Shown here: positions 41,707 to 52,739 of the stretch, piece after piece
Layout: each line of letters opens with the position of its first letter
Numbering within the stretch: position 1 is the first letter of the stretch
DNA from: Dactylonectria macrodidyma
Lineage: Eukaryota > Ascomycota > Sordariomycetes > Hypocreales > Nectriaceae
Assembly (NCBI GenBank): GCA_020744425.1
Contig: JAGMUV010000027.1
Coordinates: 868,001-932,000 of the forward strand
Length of the DNA: 64,000 bases
Direction: 5' to 3'
The notes under the pieces: model-generated
What the model saw: only the letters and a program-made list of their open reading frames with translations
Told to the model about the DNA's origin: nothing
Database searches by the model: none
Translations under genes and position numbers: made by a program

Positions 41707-42923
41707 CTACAGACCCTCCTCACCAGCCTTACAGAGCTTGATTTCCCGCACCCATTCGGACTTAAGAACCTGGGCGGCCGTCAAGCGGCGAGTTGGACTG
41801 GGATCAAGAACCGAATAGACAACGTTACGACAACGGGCCTGATGCATCATGTTAGTAAAAGCCCTATGCTTCTTGTCAAAAGTGAACATACCCAGTGGAG
41901 CGACTCAATTGGTCCGTAGCCCTCCTCATCTCTTCGACCTTTAATATAGCGAGCATAGAGCTCATCGTCATCCTTCTTGGCTAGTCGCCAGACATGGCGG
42001 CCTGTGCGCATGGTCATATAGATGACACCACAAGCCCAGACGTCAACGGCTCTAGCATCGAACTCTTTGTCGGTGTACCCCTCGGGAGCAATGTAAGGGG
42101 CAGATCCGCATAGGCCAGAAACCATGTGGGCATGGGTCTCCCAGGCCATACGGAAGCACTCTCCATTACCAAAGTCTGTGATCTTCAGACCGCCGCGGGT
42201 AGTCAGGAGAAGGTTCTCGGGTTTAAGATCGCGATGGGCCACGCCCATTTCGTGAAGGTACTCGACACCCCGCATCATCTGCTTGAAGAAGCAATCTGCC
42301 TCTTGGGCCTCAAGTTTGCCGCTCGAGAGGATTAGGGTGTAAAGATCACCACCGGCGCAAAACTCCATAACCTCGCAGTAATCACCCTTGGCATCTTTCA
42401 AAAGGTCCAGCGTGTGGATGACGTTAGGGTGTCGAAGGGAGGAGGAGATGCAGAACTCGGCTGTAAGTCGCTTGTTATACTTCTTTTCCGTCTCCTCAGG
42501 TCGACGACGGAACTCCTTCACGGCAAAGAGCTTCTCGCCGCTGCCGCCCACCCTCTTGTGAGAGATTCGGACAATGCCGAAAGCACCACGACCCACAACC
42601 TCCTGGCATTTACCGTACTTTCCAACAAGAGTCGACGTTGCGTTGAGCCCTCCCTTCTTGTCACCCGCTTTGTCTTGCTCCTGCTTCAGCGAATCGACCC
42701 AGTTTGAAACGAGCGACAGGTCGTGGTCGAGTGCTTCCAGTTTCCTACCCAGAATTGCTCTCCACATGTCCGACAACTTTTCTTGGCGACGGCTTGACTT
42801 GAGGTGATGTTCATGGCTACCCTGGAGTTCTGCGCTGACCACAAGTCGCTGAGGAGGGTCTTTACTCGTCTTGGTAGATTTGAATGAGGCGGCGGGCTTC
42901 GAAGAGCTGGGAGCTGTGGGCAT
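41707..42923 (-). CDS. Serine/threonine protein kinase, HAL4/SAT4-like
   Basis: ATG at 42923 (MPTAPSSSKPAAS); the frame upstream is open but has no ATG. Exon 1 is 42923-41892 and exon 2 is 41838-41707, with a 53-bp intron (GTATGT ... ATCAG); 387 aa. All kinase signatures are present: VGRGAFGIV, FAVKEF, the acidic PEETEKKYNKRLTAEF region seen in HAL4/NPR-type kinases, VAHRDLKPENLLL, ITDFGNGECFR, CGSAPYIAPEGY, VDVWACGVIYMTM and RRLTAAQVLKSEW. In yeast this family controls potassium transport and nutrient permeases. The N-terminal extension is shorter than in yeast HAL4. It looks intact. Confidence 0.88.
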
Positions 42924-44354
42924 TTTTGTTGAGAGGCAGCGAGGTCTCAGGTTACAACGAGACGATGATATGAAGAAAGTAGAGGGTGTGGTGGTAGGCT
43001 TGGGTGCGGGCGTCTTGCACAACCACGGGTACAAGCGCGGCGAGCGGGACGGGCTTGAGGGAGTGTCGCGCAGAAAGATCAGCCTAGAGAGAGCAGGTTG
43101 CGACAGGTGTGCGACAAAGCCAGGTGAGGTGTCGCATCGAGTTGCAGCAAAGGTGCAGCGCAAAATTAACAGGTAAAAAGATCACGGTATGGGGTTGAGG
43201 GCTTTCGAAATCTTGGCCACCAAGAGGCGAGTGAGGTGGGCGACGAGAAGATGAGTCGTGGAGAAGTTGAGATAGTCGTCTAAGGCGAGGCAAGCAGTGG
43301 CGGTTTGGTGGTGGTAGTGGACAGTGAAAGATGTGTGCGGGACTGACCACGAAACGTTCGTCTTGATGTGCCAAAACCAAGAGAGCCCAGAAGTCAAAGG
43401 TTGGCCAGAAATGGAAGCTTCTTTATTTCTTGGCTGATGCGTGCCGAATGAAGAACCAAATGCAAGCAGCGGATGTCGGCTTACATACAAGGACCACGAC
43501 TGTAAAAGAAGCCGTTGGAAGAAGGCCAAGTGATTTGCAACAGGTTGGTGAGAGGACTCGGGGGGCGGGATAGGACGCTCAGTGGCGCAGAAGGATCCCT
43601 TCAGGCGTAATGGGCTCAGGCGCCCAGTTGGGGGAGCTGCTCGTACCACGGATTGACTGGGGCGATTCCGCCTTGATGTGCCGCACCGGAAAACCACGGG
43701 GTTTCGTGGAGGAGGAAGAAGAAGGGGGAAGAGAGAGGAGGAGGAGGGGAAGGCGAGGTAAAAGGGTGAGGGTAGGAAAAAGAGAAAGCGGGAAATTTAA
43801 GGCTTTGGGGGACCGGAGACAGGCAATGTGCGCCAGGAAGGGACGAAGCACGATGTACGATGGATGTACTTTGTCGCATTTGCCAAATAGGCCAAAAGTG
43901 GAGTGCACACTCCAGCAGATGTAGCTGTAGTGACTGTATATATGTGACGTACCCCCCCAGGTTATTGTGGATCGCAAAATGACGTGAATTGCAATCTTTT
44001 GATGTGGCAATATTGATAGCTAGGCTGTATGGCCCTTGCGGCTCCGTAGCTCTGTAGCTGTTCCCTTTTTGCTGGGTTCGAACGTGTAGCCTATATGGCA
44101 GGGGTAGTCTTGCTGAATGCAGTGGAAGTTACAGGGAATAACCTCCCGGGCTTATAACTATCGCATTGCCAGCTACGTCAAAAGGGAATGCGCACTCCGC
44201 TAATGTGTGGTGCAATATTGGCCCATCTCCTTGAGTGCGCGAAGGCACATTGGATGTAGCCGCCCCACAAGAACGTCAATACATTGAGGAACCTTAAAAA
44301 GCCGCCACAGCTAATTTTCTATGTATCTAATTCAGCCACTTTTACATCATAGAC
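42924..44354. other. Kinase upstream region and spacer, no gene recognised
   Basis: 5' flank of the kinase; overlapping short frames on both strands are low-complexity (Ser/Leu or Arg/Gly). Pyrimidine-rich CCTC/CTTC tracts on the minus strand at 43690-43790 resemble a fungal promoter or long leader. Confidence 0.4.
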
Positions 44355-44651
44355 ATGGCACCCCAATTGAGCGTCAAAGGCCTTGAACAACGCCGCCGCG
44401 GCGGCCACAGCAGCAGCGGCAGGAGCAGCCGGGTCAACAAGGAAGCTAGATATCTAATGCAGCTACAGGTGTCTAGGAGCCGCCGTGAGCAAGACGCCGA
44501 TAGCACCTACAGACCAGATATCAAGCCTACAGACGCCATAGGCAGCCAATTTGAACCGTTTAACGTCCCGGACCGCGATTTCCTTGTACGGCAGCCACTG
44601 CCACCAACGCCCCTACAACTATTTCAACAATTTCTTCCTGAGCAGCTACTA
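44355..44651 (+). pseudogene. piggyBac transposase N-terminal fragment (copy 3)
   Basis: ATG at 44355. The product ends with FEPFNVPDRDFLVRQPLPPT and PLQLFQQFLPEQLL, matching FVPFDVPTRPREIRELPAAP and PLDLFLRYVPRGLI in copy 2, the start of the DDE_Tnp_1_7 region. Homology stops at the TA where a pogo element begins (44652). The rest of this copy is not on the other side of that element within the window. Confidence 0.65.
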
Positions 44652-46677
44652 GGGGGGTCTCGTCATTTCACTTCAGCTCAACCCCCCGTTCGTCCCTCAC
44701 GGGGGGTCCGTTGACCAGCCGATTTATTAGCGACCGGCCAAATTGAGGTACATCAATGCACACCAAAAAATTGGTGTGCGCAATGTATCTTCATTATAGC
44801 GATTGCATGGGGTAAGTTGCATCAGTATGTTCTAAACGGTGCGCCGGTGCGCCGTGTAAGTGACCGGCCAAATGACTATTTTCTTCATTTCTAGTCATCT
44901 ATTTCGTCTTTTTGGACAAGAAACTCGCCCTGACTAGTATTAATTGTGTCCTCTGCAATGAACTCGACTCCATCAACCTCCAAAGTTAACTGTTTCTTTC
45001 CAAGAGCCCGTTCCTGTGCGTTGAAAATAGCGAAGTTGACTGCCTCTTGGACCACTTCCGGGTCGTAGTCTCTCGGCCAGGTTCCTGTTCCTTGCCATCT
45101 GTTGTCACCTCTTCCTAGCTGTTGAAGCTGGCGATGAAGAGCATATTTCTGTGCGAGCCACTGACTCGAAGCAAGGTGAGAGCGCCGGTCTGTCTTAGAC
45201 CACCAGTTGCTGCGTTTTAGCTGCAGCTTTAACAGCGGCTTCGAGGCTCTTCTAGAGTCAGAATAGATGACTTCTAGCTTCAGAGCCGTGATACTAGCCC
45301 TGACATATGACCTGACATCACGTAGCCAACAGCGTAAAAAGAGACCTTCATCCTGGCTGTCTCTCTTCAAAATCCGCTTCTTCTCATCAGCCTGTGCAGC
45401 TTGTCGATTGTATTCATCCTTCGAGACTCGGAGCCTAGCATCAGCGACGCTAATTGGGCCGTATTTTGCTACAATCCCTGTCTGTGATTGAAGGGCTGAC
45501 CGTCTCATAGCCTTATCTTTAAGACGGTGCATCTCCTGAGTTGCAGTAATGCCATTCAATGCAAGGGTGTTGCTAGCAGTGACTGCGTGATCAAATACAC
45601 GCATGACTGACGGGGTCAGCGGCTGCCCTGATGTAATTGAGGTGTGAATACGAAGCATCACGTAGTTCTGATATCTCTCAATGACCTTCATTTTCAGCGG
45701 TGGTGTGGTTGCCTCTGCCCAGTCATATGACATCAAATTCACCCTCTGCAGCGTAACTGGGGTTGTGAAGCTATCACAGTCACTCTGTTGTGGTGTAGTT
45801 ATTACTGATGAAGAGCCAATTTCCACGTGACCTGGAAGACTCTTAAAGGAGGCTTCTGCGGTCAATGATGACAGCGGATCAACGAGGCTATTCAGGACCT
45901 TTGATGGGTCATGAGGAAATAAGCCGCATTTCTCCCAGGCAGACAGGATGGTTGACTTCTTAAAGGTGCGTTCCCGTATCTCTTGGAGGTGGAATAAGAA
46001 GTCCGTCTTATTAAAGTCAGTTGCGCCATCAGCAATTTCCCTGTAAAGGATATGCTGATGCCACTGCTTATATGCGTTAAAAACACCAACATCGAGAGGC
46101 TGAAGATAATGTGTAAGATGTAGAGGCATAGGGAACAGCTCGATGTTATGCTGACTGCAATAATAGAAGATTTCATGCGTAAAGTGGCTTTCACACCCAT
46201 CCATAAGAAGAAGCCGCTTCTCTTCCGGGTTAGAAGGCCGTGTAAGTCGCTCGAAATGCACAACCCACTCGAAGGCCGTGATGTCATTGATGTAGCCCTT
46301 ACTGCTAGTTGTGATCATAGTATCGTCACTGAGCCGGTTATGGACCCATTTGACGGGAATGTTGACACCGGGTAGTATAATAAAAGGTGGAATAGTGTCA
46401 CCAGCAGCCGAAATCGACTCAACCGCAGTCACACCGACTGTAGTGTGTGCGTCAGTTAGAACGGGCTGTTCAACTTCCTGAAAAGTCCACACGAATGTGC
46501 CTTTTTGGAGATATCCGATCATAAAGCCCGTCTCATCGAAGTTCCAGGTATTCTCAGTTTTGATGCTATTTTCACGTATAAAGCGGTCAAAGCCGTAGTA
46601 GAAGGCCTCAATGTGGGCGCGGTCTTGCATCGCCTTGCGCTTCACATCTCGGGTCGTTGACTTCTTTACATGAAAGG
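44652..46677 (-). mobile_element. pogo-type element copy 2, 5'-truncated
   Basis: The 3' end (left) starts at TA 44650-44651 with GGGGGGTCTCGTC and contains the hairpin CCCCCCGT ... ACGGGGGG, the same architecture as the TIR of copy 1. GACCGGCCAAAT is repeated at about 44730 and 44864. The other end is missing: the coding sequence stops at 46679 where another element begins, and beyond that element unrelated sequence follows. Confidence 0.7.
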
Positions 46678-46679
46678 TA
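44891..46679 (-). pseudogene. pogo transposase, N-terminally truncated (copy 2)
   Basis: 596 codons without a stop from FHVKKSTTRD to the C-terminal QKDEIDD. DDE_1 superfamily core with all three Asp: NTWNFDETGFMIGY, LLLMDGCESHF and HYLQPLDVGVFNAYK. C-terminal part YQNYVMLRI, SQTGIVAKYGPI, NRQAAQADEKKR aligns throughout with copy 1 and shows where Gln was lost there. The N-terminal DNA-binding region is missing, replaced by the TIR of the element at 46680. In contrast to copy 1, no nonsense codon is present. Confidence 0.82.
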
Positions 46680-48727
46680 CCATCCGGCACCACCTAATGG
46701 ACACCCCCACCTAATGCATCACCAAAATTTCAATCTTCCCATACAAAATCCAAATTTTCAATTGCACCGCATTCAGCCAGAAATAAAGGTACTCTCAAAC
46801 TAAGGCCTGTACTATATTGCTTTTTTCATGGAATTTTAGTACCGGCCTCACTTTTCCCCGTCCCGCCTCGTGGCCTGATATCTTCAGCCCTTTGAATTTT
46901 TTCGCATTTCACCTCATCCACCGTAGGCGACTCCATCCACTCAAGCCGAATTTTCACCTAAGTTGCTGCCGGAACTCCTCCTGCAATGGTTCATCGTAAT
47001 TACACCGACGATTATGTAGCTGAGGCTATATTCGATATCACTGATAGAGGCCTCTCACAGACAGGAGCGGCCGAGAAACGTGGAGTGCCTCGGTCAACCA
47101 TTTCTAGAAGACTTTCCGGTCAAGCGAGCAGGAATGAACGTGTCCAGGCCCACCTGCGTATTTCAAAGAGCCAAGAGGAGATCCTCGTTCGTTGGGTGCT
47201 GCGACAAGAGTCTCTGGGCTATGCTCCCTCGCACAGCCAACTCCGCGCCTGTGTCGAGGCCCTCCTTCAACAACAAGGCGATAACAAGCCATTGGGTAAA
47301 AAATGGACCTCCAGGTTCATCAAGCGACACTCAAAACTATCTACCAAGCTTGGAAAACGTCAGGAAGCGGCCAGATTTGACGGGTTTACACCACAGGCGG
47401 TCAATTGGTACTTCGATATCCGGGAGACGGAATACGGCTGGATCAAGCCTGAGAACACAGTTAACGTGGATGAGGGCGGCATAATGGCGGGTTTCGGTAA
47501 GTCCTCTATAAGTTCCCTATGGGTTTTTATAGGTCATAACTAATTGGTTGTCCATAAGGCTTGGACAGCCTCGTAATCGGGAGTTCCGACCCGAAGAAGA
47601 AGGCGTTGTTAAAAGGCGTCCAGTCGCGCACCTGGACCTCGTTTATTGAGGCTGTCACCGCAACTGGCCGTGCTTTGAAACCGGGAATTATCTTTAAAGG
47701 AAAAGAGCTGCAGAAGCAGTGGTTTCTTAACGAATTCGAATTAATAGCGGACTGGCACTACATCACATCGCCAAACGGCTGGACCGACAACCATATAGCT
47801 GTCGAGTGGTTGAAGGACGTTTATCTACCTCAAACGGAGCCTCGTGATGCCTCGGATGCGAGACTTATTATCCTTGACGGTCACGGGAGCCATGCGCAGG
47901 TGAGTATTTTGGTGTTGTCGCCGCGGAGTCACCCGCTATAGGGTCACTAACGAGCAGTCAGGACGAGTGGATGGCGACGTGCTTTCTGAGCAACGTCTAC
48001 TGCTGTTACCTACCAGCACATTGCTCTCATGGTTTGCAACCGTTAGATAATGGAATTTTTAATGTCATTAAAGGTGCGTATCGGAAAGAACTCCAAAAGC
48101 TGGCTAGTTTGACCGTTTTAAGACTCCCAGCCCTCCTCAACTGCACTCAGATGATACGCCGAAAACGAGCCGGCAGGTGAGAGATATGGCCAAGCACCGA
48201 AGTCGTCCGACCAGGCAGAAGTACAGTAAGATCGCAAAGGGCCTGGAAGCTTTAGAGATGAGGGTGGCCGTTCAGAGTGCCCGGATTACTGGCCTGGAGG
48301 AGCAAATGGCCCAACTGCGACGAGGGAAGAAAAGAAAGGCGGTACCGAACCCAAACCGACGATTCATGGCTCTAGCGGAGGCTCTCGCGGCTGGAGAAGC
48401 TTTTCCTGACTCAAAGAGGCAGAAATAGAGGTGGATGTGGATGATGAGGTTGAGTCGGTGATTGAGGTGGGTGTCGGGTTAGAGGACGAAAGTGAGGACT
48501 TTATGGTGGTAACAAAGCACTGCCAGCGCACACGGAGCGGTCGGGAGGTCAAAAAACCACGCAGAGAGTAAAATATGATCAAATTTCTAGAAACCTTCTC
48601 CAAAGCATCATTGATTAATTGAGGATTGGGCCTGTTTTTGCGGACATCAAAAATCGGATTTTATATGGGAGGGTCAAATTTTTGGTGATCCATTAGGTGG
48701 GGGTGTCCATTAGGTGGTGCCGGATGG
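46680..48727 (+). mobile_element. Fot/pogo-type element 3, TA-flanked
   Basis: Inverted ends CCATCCGGCACCACCTAATG (left) and its complement (right end 48727), about 40 bp with minor mismatches, each flanked by TA (46678-46679, 48728-48729). It joins truncated pogo copy 2 on the left to the intron of a bZIP-type gene on the right. Confidence 0.85.
46986..48573 (+). pseudogene. Fot/pogo-type transposase with internal deletion and frameshifts
   Basis: ATG 46986. Exons 46986-47496, 47559-47899 and from 47962, with introns of 62 bp (GTAAGT ... ATAAG) and 62 bp (GTGAGT ... GTCAG). HTH_psq and CENP-B-like N-terminus (AEAIFDITDRGLSQTGAAEKRGVPRSTISRRL split by my spacing), then the DDE core NTVNVDEGGIMAGFG, LIILDGHGSHAQ and HGLQPLDNGIFNVIKGAYRKEL. 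After LQKLASLT the expected C-terminal segment is mostly missing; the tail resumes in another frame (PKTSRQVRDMAKHR ... GLEEQMAQLRRGKKRKA coiled coil) and, after one more shift, ends with an acidic stretch and TRSGREVKKPRRE. Defective. Confidence 0.75.
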
Positions 48728-48749
48728 TAACTGCTTGCTTTTTTTACAG

Positions 48750-49441
48750 GGCGAAGGAGGCTTGAAGACTCATCCAACCTCGCCGCCCAAGGGGGTCAAC
48801 AGTCGTCAACGGACATGACGCAGGCCTCTACCGGGGGCGAATTAACTCGCCCCTCGCAGGCTCGTGATTGTCAACTTTCTCTCCCCGAGATACGAAGCAG
48901 ATTGGACCAGTTCACTAGACAGGCATACCAGGACTACATCTTGGCGTCTCCGAGACCAGCGGCACTGCACACGCTGACCCATCTTAACGTGCTGCGTGCC
49001 CTTGGCGACAATGCGGCTGCCCTGGGTATCTCGATTGCGTCGCTCTGCGCTGATGACTCCATTTCTCCCTTCAATCACCAGGATCCTTTTGGGTCATGAG
49101 ATTCCACCTCCCCTGGCCTTCGACCTACGGCGCTGCAAACGACCGTACGTCACCACCCCTGGATCGACCTGTTTCCCGTCCCGCAGGTGAGGAACTGCTT
49201 TATCCGCATCTCGGCTGGCGGCTACGAGGATGAACTATGCGTTGATCTTGTTGACGTCGAGGAAAGTGATGAAGAAAAGCCCAAGTTGATCGTGTGGGGT
49301 AATCCTTCAGATCCCAGGGCCTGGGAGGGGACCGTACCTTTCTTGCGCAAATGGGGGTGGGTTGTCCGAGGATGCCAGGAGCTGTTTGACGCTACCAATC
49401 ACTGGCGTGAGACAAGAGGGGAAAGGAAGCTGAGGTTTTGA
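48750..49441 (+). pseudogene. bZIP-type regulator, DUF3425 C-terminal exon with in-frame TGA
   Basis: Begins after an acceptor TTTTTTTACAG, so this is a 3' exon whose upstream exons (basic region) are lost; element 3 ends 22 bp before, inside the intron. LTHLNVLRALGDNAAALGI followed by HHPWIDLFPVPQVRNCFIRI and FLRKWGWVVRGCQELFDATNHWR fits DUF3425, which is found C-terminal to bZIP domains in filamentous fungi. TGA at 49097-49099 interrupts an otherwise continuous frame (CGA-to-TGA or TGG-to-TGA). Confidence 0.65.
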
Positions 49442-50933
49442 GGCTACGTAACTGTAAAGTCCTTATATATAAAATATATAACTGATAAGGAAATATCTCT
49501 TTTAGCTTCTATCAGATAAGACTATAAATAACATATTCAGAATCTTCTGATTTTTAGCTTTATAATGGTATATAATATGCCTCAGAAAGCCTATCTTCCT
49601 TATACTATAACTACAAAAGACATCTATAATAAGAACCTTCAATAAGGTTAGAGTTCAAGCATCAGACATACGTCTAACAGTCTTAAAACTCGGGACACGT
49701 CTTACCCGGTTTTACTATGACAAATTGTCCAAATCCCCTGTTAGATTGGACATGTGACTGGACAGCAATCTCTCTATAAAGCTGGGGCTTTTCTCTAGCC
49801 AGCCCAGAAGGATTATCATCATCAATACATGCATTTCTCAACCAATCACTTCAAACTGACTACCTTTCTAATCGTCTTTTCCAGCTCTTTCTGAATCTTC
49901 AATCCCTTTTCTGATTGGTCAATTCCTTGACCCACCATCGCCGAGTTCCACCAATAGCCTTCCACTCCTTCCACTCCTTCCACTGCTATAGCCTTTACAG
50001 TAATGAACCTTGGAGGTTTTATTTAGTTCTTTCTATTGGGTGTACATTCAATCAATTACCCCCCTCTTCATCTGTCCAGCTTAAACGTGTCGAGCACCAA
50101 CTGGGCCCATGTGCCATCGCGAGCGTCATCGAGGATGAGCTAACTAGGATAGGCATGCCAACTGTGTACTAAGGAAATTGGATGACAACCTTGGTTTCAA
50201 GATGCTGGTCGAAGCGGCGATAATATTCGGGCATACAGGTATAAGGCATCCTTCCAAGACGCATCTCGAGAACTCGTTGTAAGAGCTACTCAGGTACCCC
50301 TGAGCGAGGCTCAGTGCCAATGGGGAATTCTACCGGTCGGCGATAAATTGCCTAAATCCGTCCAACTCTCTTGATGTGGAAGCTTCGTCATTCGGGATCT
50401 GCAGTAATGTGAACCCTTGCATGGTATCAAGGCTGGACGTCGGTCGTTCATTCAATTACTGGCCGGGTATTTGCTAGTAGCTCGGCAGATGCCAGCGAGC
50501 ATTTGCTTTCTCTCCATTGTGAAATTTCTCAACATCCCGAGGCCACGATGGCCAGGTCGTCGATAGGTTACTTGGGAGGGCGAATGATGACGACAGATCG
50601 TGATGAGAAAATGCAGGATACACTCCGTTTAATTGTGAATCCCGGGCTACGGAAAAATTACAAGGCATTGTCACACGTTTGCTGAAGTCTAGGTATTGAT
50701 CACATCTCAACATTAACATTTAAGAAATGGTAATTTAAATTTGAGATACAGACATCAGCTCTATCATATTTAAGGACCGACCCGGCCAAGAATCGTGTGG
50801 CAGAGTCGACAGATCCCCGCCAGACAACCACGACTTTCCCCATGACCTTGAAAGGTTCCTCTGACTCGCATCTTCAAATGGAAGAAGCGATTCTGATTGG
50901 ACAAGGAGACGAGTGAGAGTGTGGATCTCAATG
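49442..50933. other. AT-rich spacer, no gene recognised
   Basis: 49440-49700 is strongly AT-rich (TATATAAAATATATAAC and similar), unlike its surroundings. The remainder has only short ORFs without recognisable motifs (for example 49915-50172 and 50474-50719). Confidence 0.4.
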
Positions 50934-51753
50934 TTAGATGAAGTTGAAGGAGCGAACCGTGTCCGAAATGCACTTTTCCAGGGTCTTGTATGGCAAAGCA
51001 AGGATGTCATTGCTAGGCTGGTTGTCGAATTTGAAGACGGCTTCTGGCAGTTCTAGATAATGTTAGCATCTGGAGCTCCTGCAGGTGCGAATGAACTCAC
51101 CACCGCCTTTGGCCGACTCTGGTGGCAGCTGAGAGTGAAACTGCGGAAAATTCTTGCGGATGATGTCGACGATTTTGCGATTGGAGGAATATCCCCCGGT
51201 GATAAAGAAGCGCTTGTTGGCGGCTTCAGGCTTCTCCATGGCGGCTACATGAGCAAACGCCACGTCCCGAACATCTGCAAAAATCGGATTCTACATCATT
51301 CCCGTGTTAGTTTATATATTTAAGTTCGAGTGTCGCTCACGGTTGCCAATACTTACGATGGTCGGAGGAATCTCGCCTTTGGCTGGGCCCGCAATGAAGC
51401 CGTAGATGAATTGGTTGGAGGTATTTAGCGAGTTGGCCGAATTGACGCGCTGCGAGACCGGCCCGAACACGAGGGGTGGGAGAATGGTGGATAAGGTGAA
51501 AGCAGGCTTCTCCTTCTCCAAAAACTCCCAAGCCGCCTTCTCTGCGAATGTCCTGCTGGCTGCATTACTCAACAGTGAGTATTAGACACCAAATGTCTAG
51601 ATTGGGAGGATAGGAACCGACCTGGTACCCTGCCCCTGGGTCCAGCAAGGCCTCTTCTGGCGTGAGGGGGCACCAATCAGCATCTGAATACGTATGCTCT
51701 GGCCAGAATCCCTTGGAACGGTCCATCATGGAGCCAAACGACGAGGTTATAAC
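50934..51753 (-). pseudogene. Aldehyde/methylglyoxal reductase-like (GRE2-type SDR), 5'-truncated
   Basis: Exon-like blocks on the minus strand: VITSSFGSMMDRSKGFWPEH and TYSDADWCPLTPEEALLDPG; ASRTFAEKAAWEFLEKEKPA with LSTILPPLVFGPV; FADVRDVAFAHVAAMEKPEA with KRFFITGGY; and ELPEAVFKFDNQPSNDILAL to stop 50934. Short introns with GT/AG borders separate them (for example 51100-51053). These are the middle and C-terminal parts of extended SDR enzymes of the GRE2 family. The N-terminal Rossmann GxxGxxG is missing: just beyond an acceptor at 51753 the sequence becomes an unrelated ankyrin fragment on the other strand. Confidence 0.65.
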
Positions 51754-51784
51754 CTAGTGTCCTTGAGTACGTCTGTATATAGAG

Positions 51785-51963
51785 TGAAGTGGCCGCTATT
51801 GTGGGCCGCCCAGAACGGCCATGAAGGCATCGTTAAGCTGCTGACTGCTGCTGCCGGTGGGACCATCGTCACTCGTCGGTTCGGACCTGATGAAGTGCTG
51901 GAGAATACTGAGGCCTGCGAGCCAAAAGACACGGAGATCATTCGGGCATGGCTCAAGGCATAG
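51785..51963 (+). pseudogene. Ankyrin-repeat protein C-terminal fragment
   Basis: PLLWAAQNGHEGIVKLLTAA is a consensus ankyrin half-repeat. It is followed by a short tail ending IIRAWLKA and TAG at 51961. Nothing upstream continues it; it abuts the reductase fragment. Ankyrin arrays with this wording are common at the ends of fungal NACHT/NLR-like proteins. Confidence 0.55.
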
Positions 51964-51999
51964 AAAATTGAGTGCTTGCGGGTCGAATTTGCCGACCGT

Positions 52000-52340
52000 C
52001 TAGCGCAGGAAGCCATCATGCTCGTGCTGATCGTGAGTATTTGCTGAAGCTTTCTTGAAGGGTATGAGCGCATGTAAAAGGTGCTGGTCATCGGATTCGA
52101 GTTGTTGCCAGGTTTCGTTGAAGAGGGCTTCGGCATCTTTCCTCGCCACGATGTGTCGTAGCATAGCCAAGTACAGTTGGTAGAGGTATTGCTCATAGGG
52201 CAAGACTTTCCATTGCACCGACCCAGGTAATCTTCCTATAACCTCCATGAAGTTGTTTGAGAGAAACGGGATGAGCCCTTCAGGAGTCACAGCGTTCCGA
52301 GTGCCTCGGAGGATCGTGATCAAAATCGAATTGCGGCTAC
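52000..52340 (-). pseudogene. Protein fragment of unknown function
   Basis: A minus-strand frame with clear coding character (LPYEQYLYQLYLAMLRHIVA, ALFNETWQQLESDDQHLLHA) ends with TAG at 52000. No family recognised. Upstream it runs into the Tc-toxin-like fragment on the opposite strand, so its 5' part is lost. Confidence 0.4.
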
Positions 52341-52378
52341 GGTCGTTTCGGGGCCATCGTGCGCATGGACAACGCCCG

Positions 52379-52563
52379 TGCTTCGACACATACGGAACTT
52401 ATGACGGCGCCCGAATCCGTCTCGGAGACGTCGATGGCTCTGGGGCGACCGATATCATCTATCTCGGGGCAACTGGAGTAGACATATACATGAACCAGGC
52501 AGGAAATGGCTTCGCGGATAGTAAGAAGCTGGTGCACTTCCCACGGTCGACAATGTTGCCTAC
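52379..52563 (+). pseudogene. Tc-toxin B / SpvB-like fragment (VCBS-type)
   Basis: A 60-residue stretch with ARIRLGDVDGSGATDIIYLG and VDIYMNQAGNGFAD, the repeat wording of TcdB/SpvB proteins of bacterial toxin complexes, which also have homologues in some fungi by horizontal transfer. Truncated at both ends: it begins at the junction with the unknown minus-strand fragment and decays before 52600. Non-functional remnant of what is normally a protein of well over 1000 residues. Confidence 0.5.
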
Positions 52564-52700
52564 TGTGACGGGACAAGAGCACGAACGAGGTCGGGTGCGA
52601 CTTGGGTAAAGTGATTGTTTACAAGGAGAGAAAGAGATTCCTAAGGAAAGCTCTACCTGTCTAACTTAAGCTATTTACACAATATTCATAAAGTGAGACT

Positions 52701-52739
52701 ATTCATAAAGTATGAAAGTCACATGATCGTTCCCTCACA
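52701..52739 (+). repeat. 39-bp breakpoint repeat, copy B
   Basis: Perfect inverted match to 4169-4207. It ends exactly where the hAT-1-like coding sequence (52740) begins. The first 11 bases (ATTCATAAAGT) also occur 17 bp upstream as a partial direct repeat. Confidence 0.8.

Noticed and set aside
43182..44010. Overlapping ORFs upstream of the kinase (about 100-170 aa)
   Set aside because: Composition reflects pyrimidine-rich tracts; no motif, and frames on both strands are equally open.
44060..44100. tRNA T-arm-like GGTTCGAAC
   Set aside because: The flanks do not pair into a T-stem and no other tRNA arms are found nearby.
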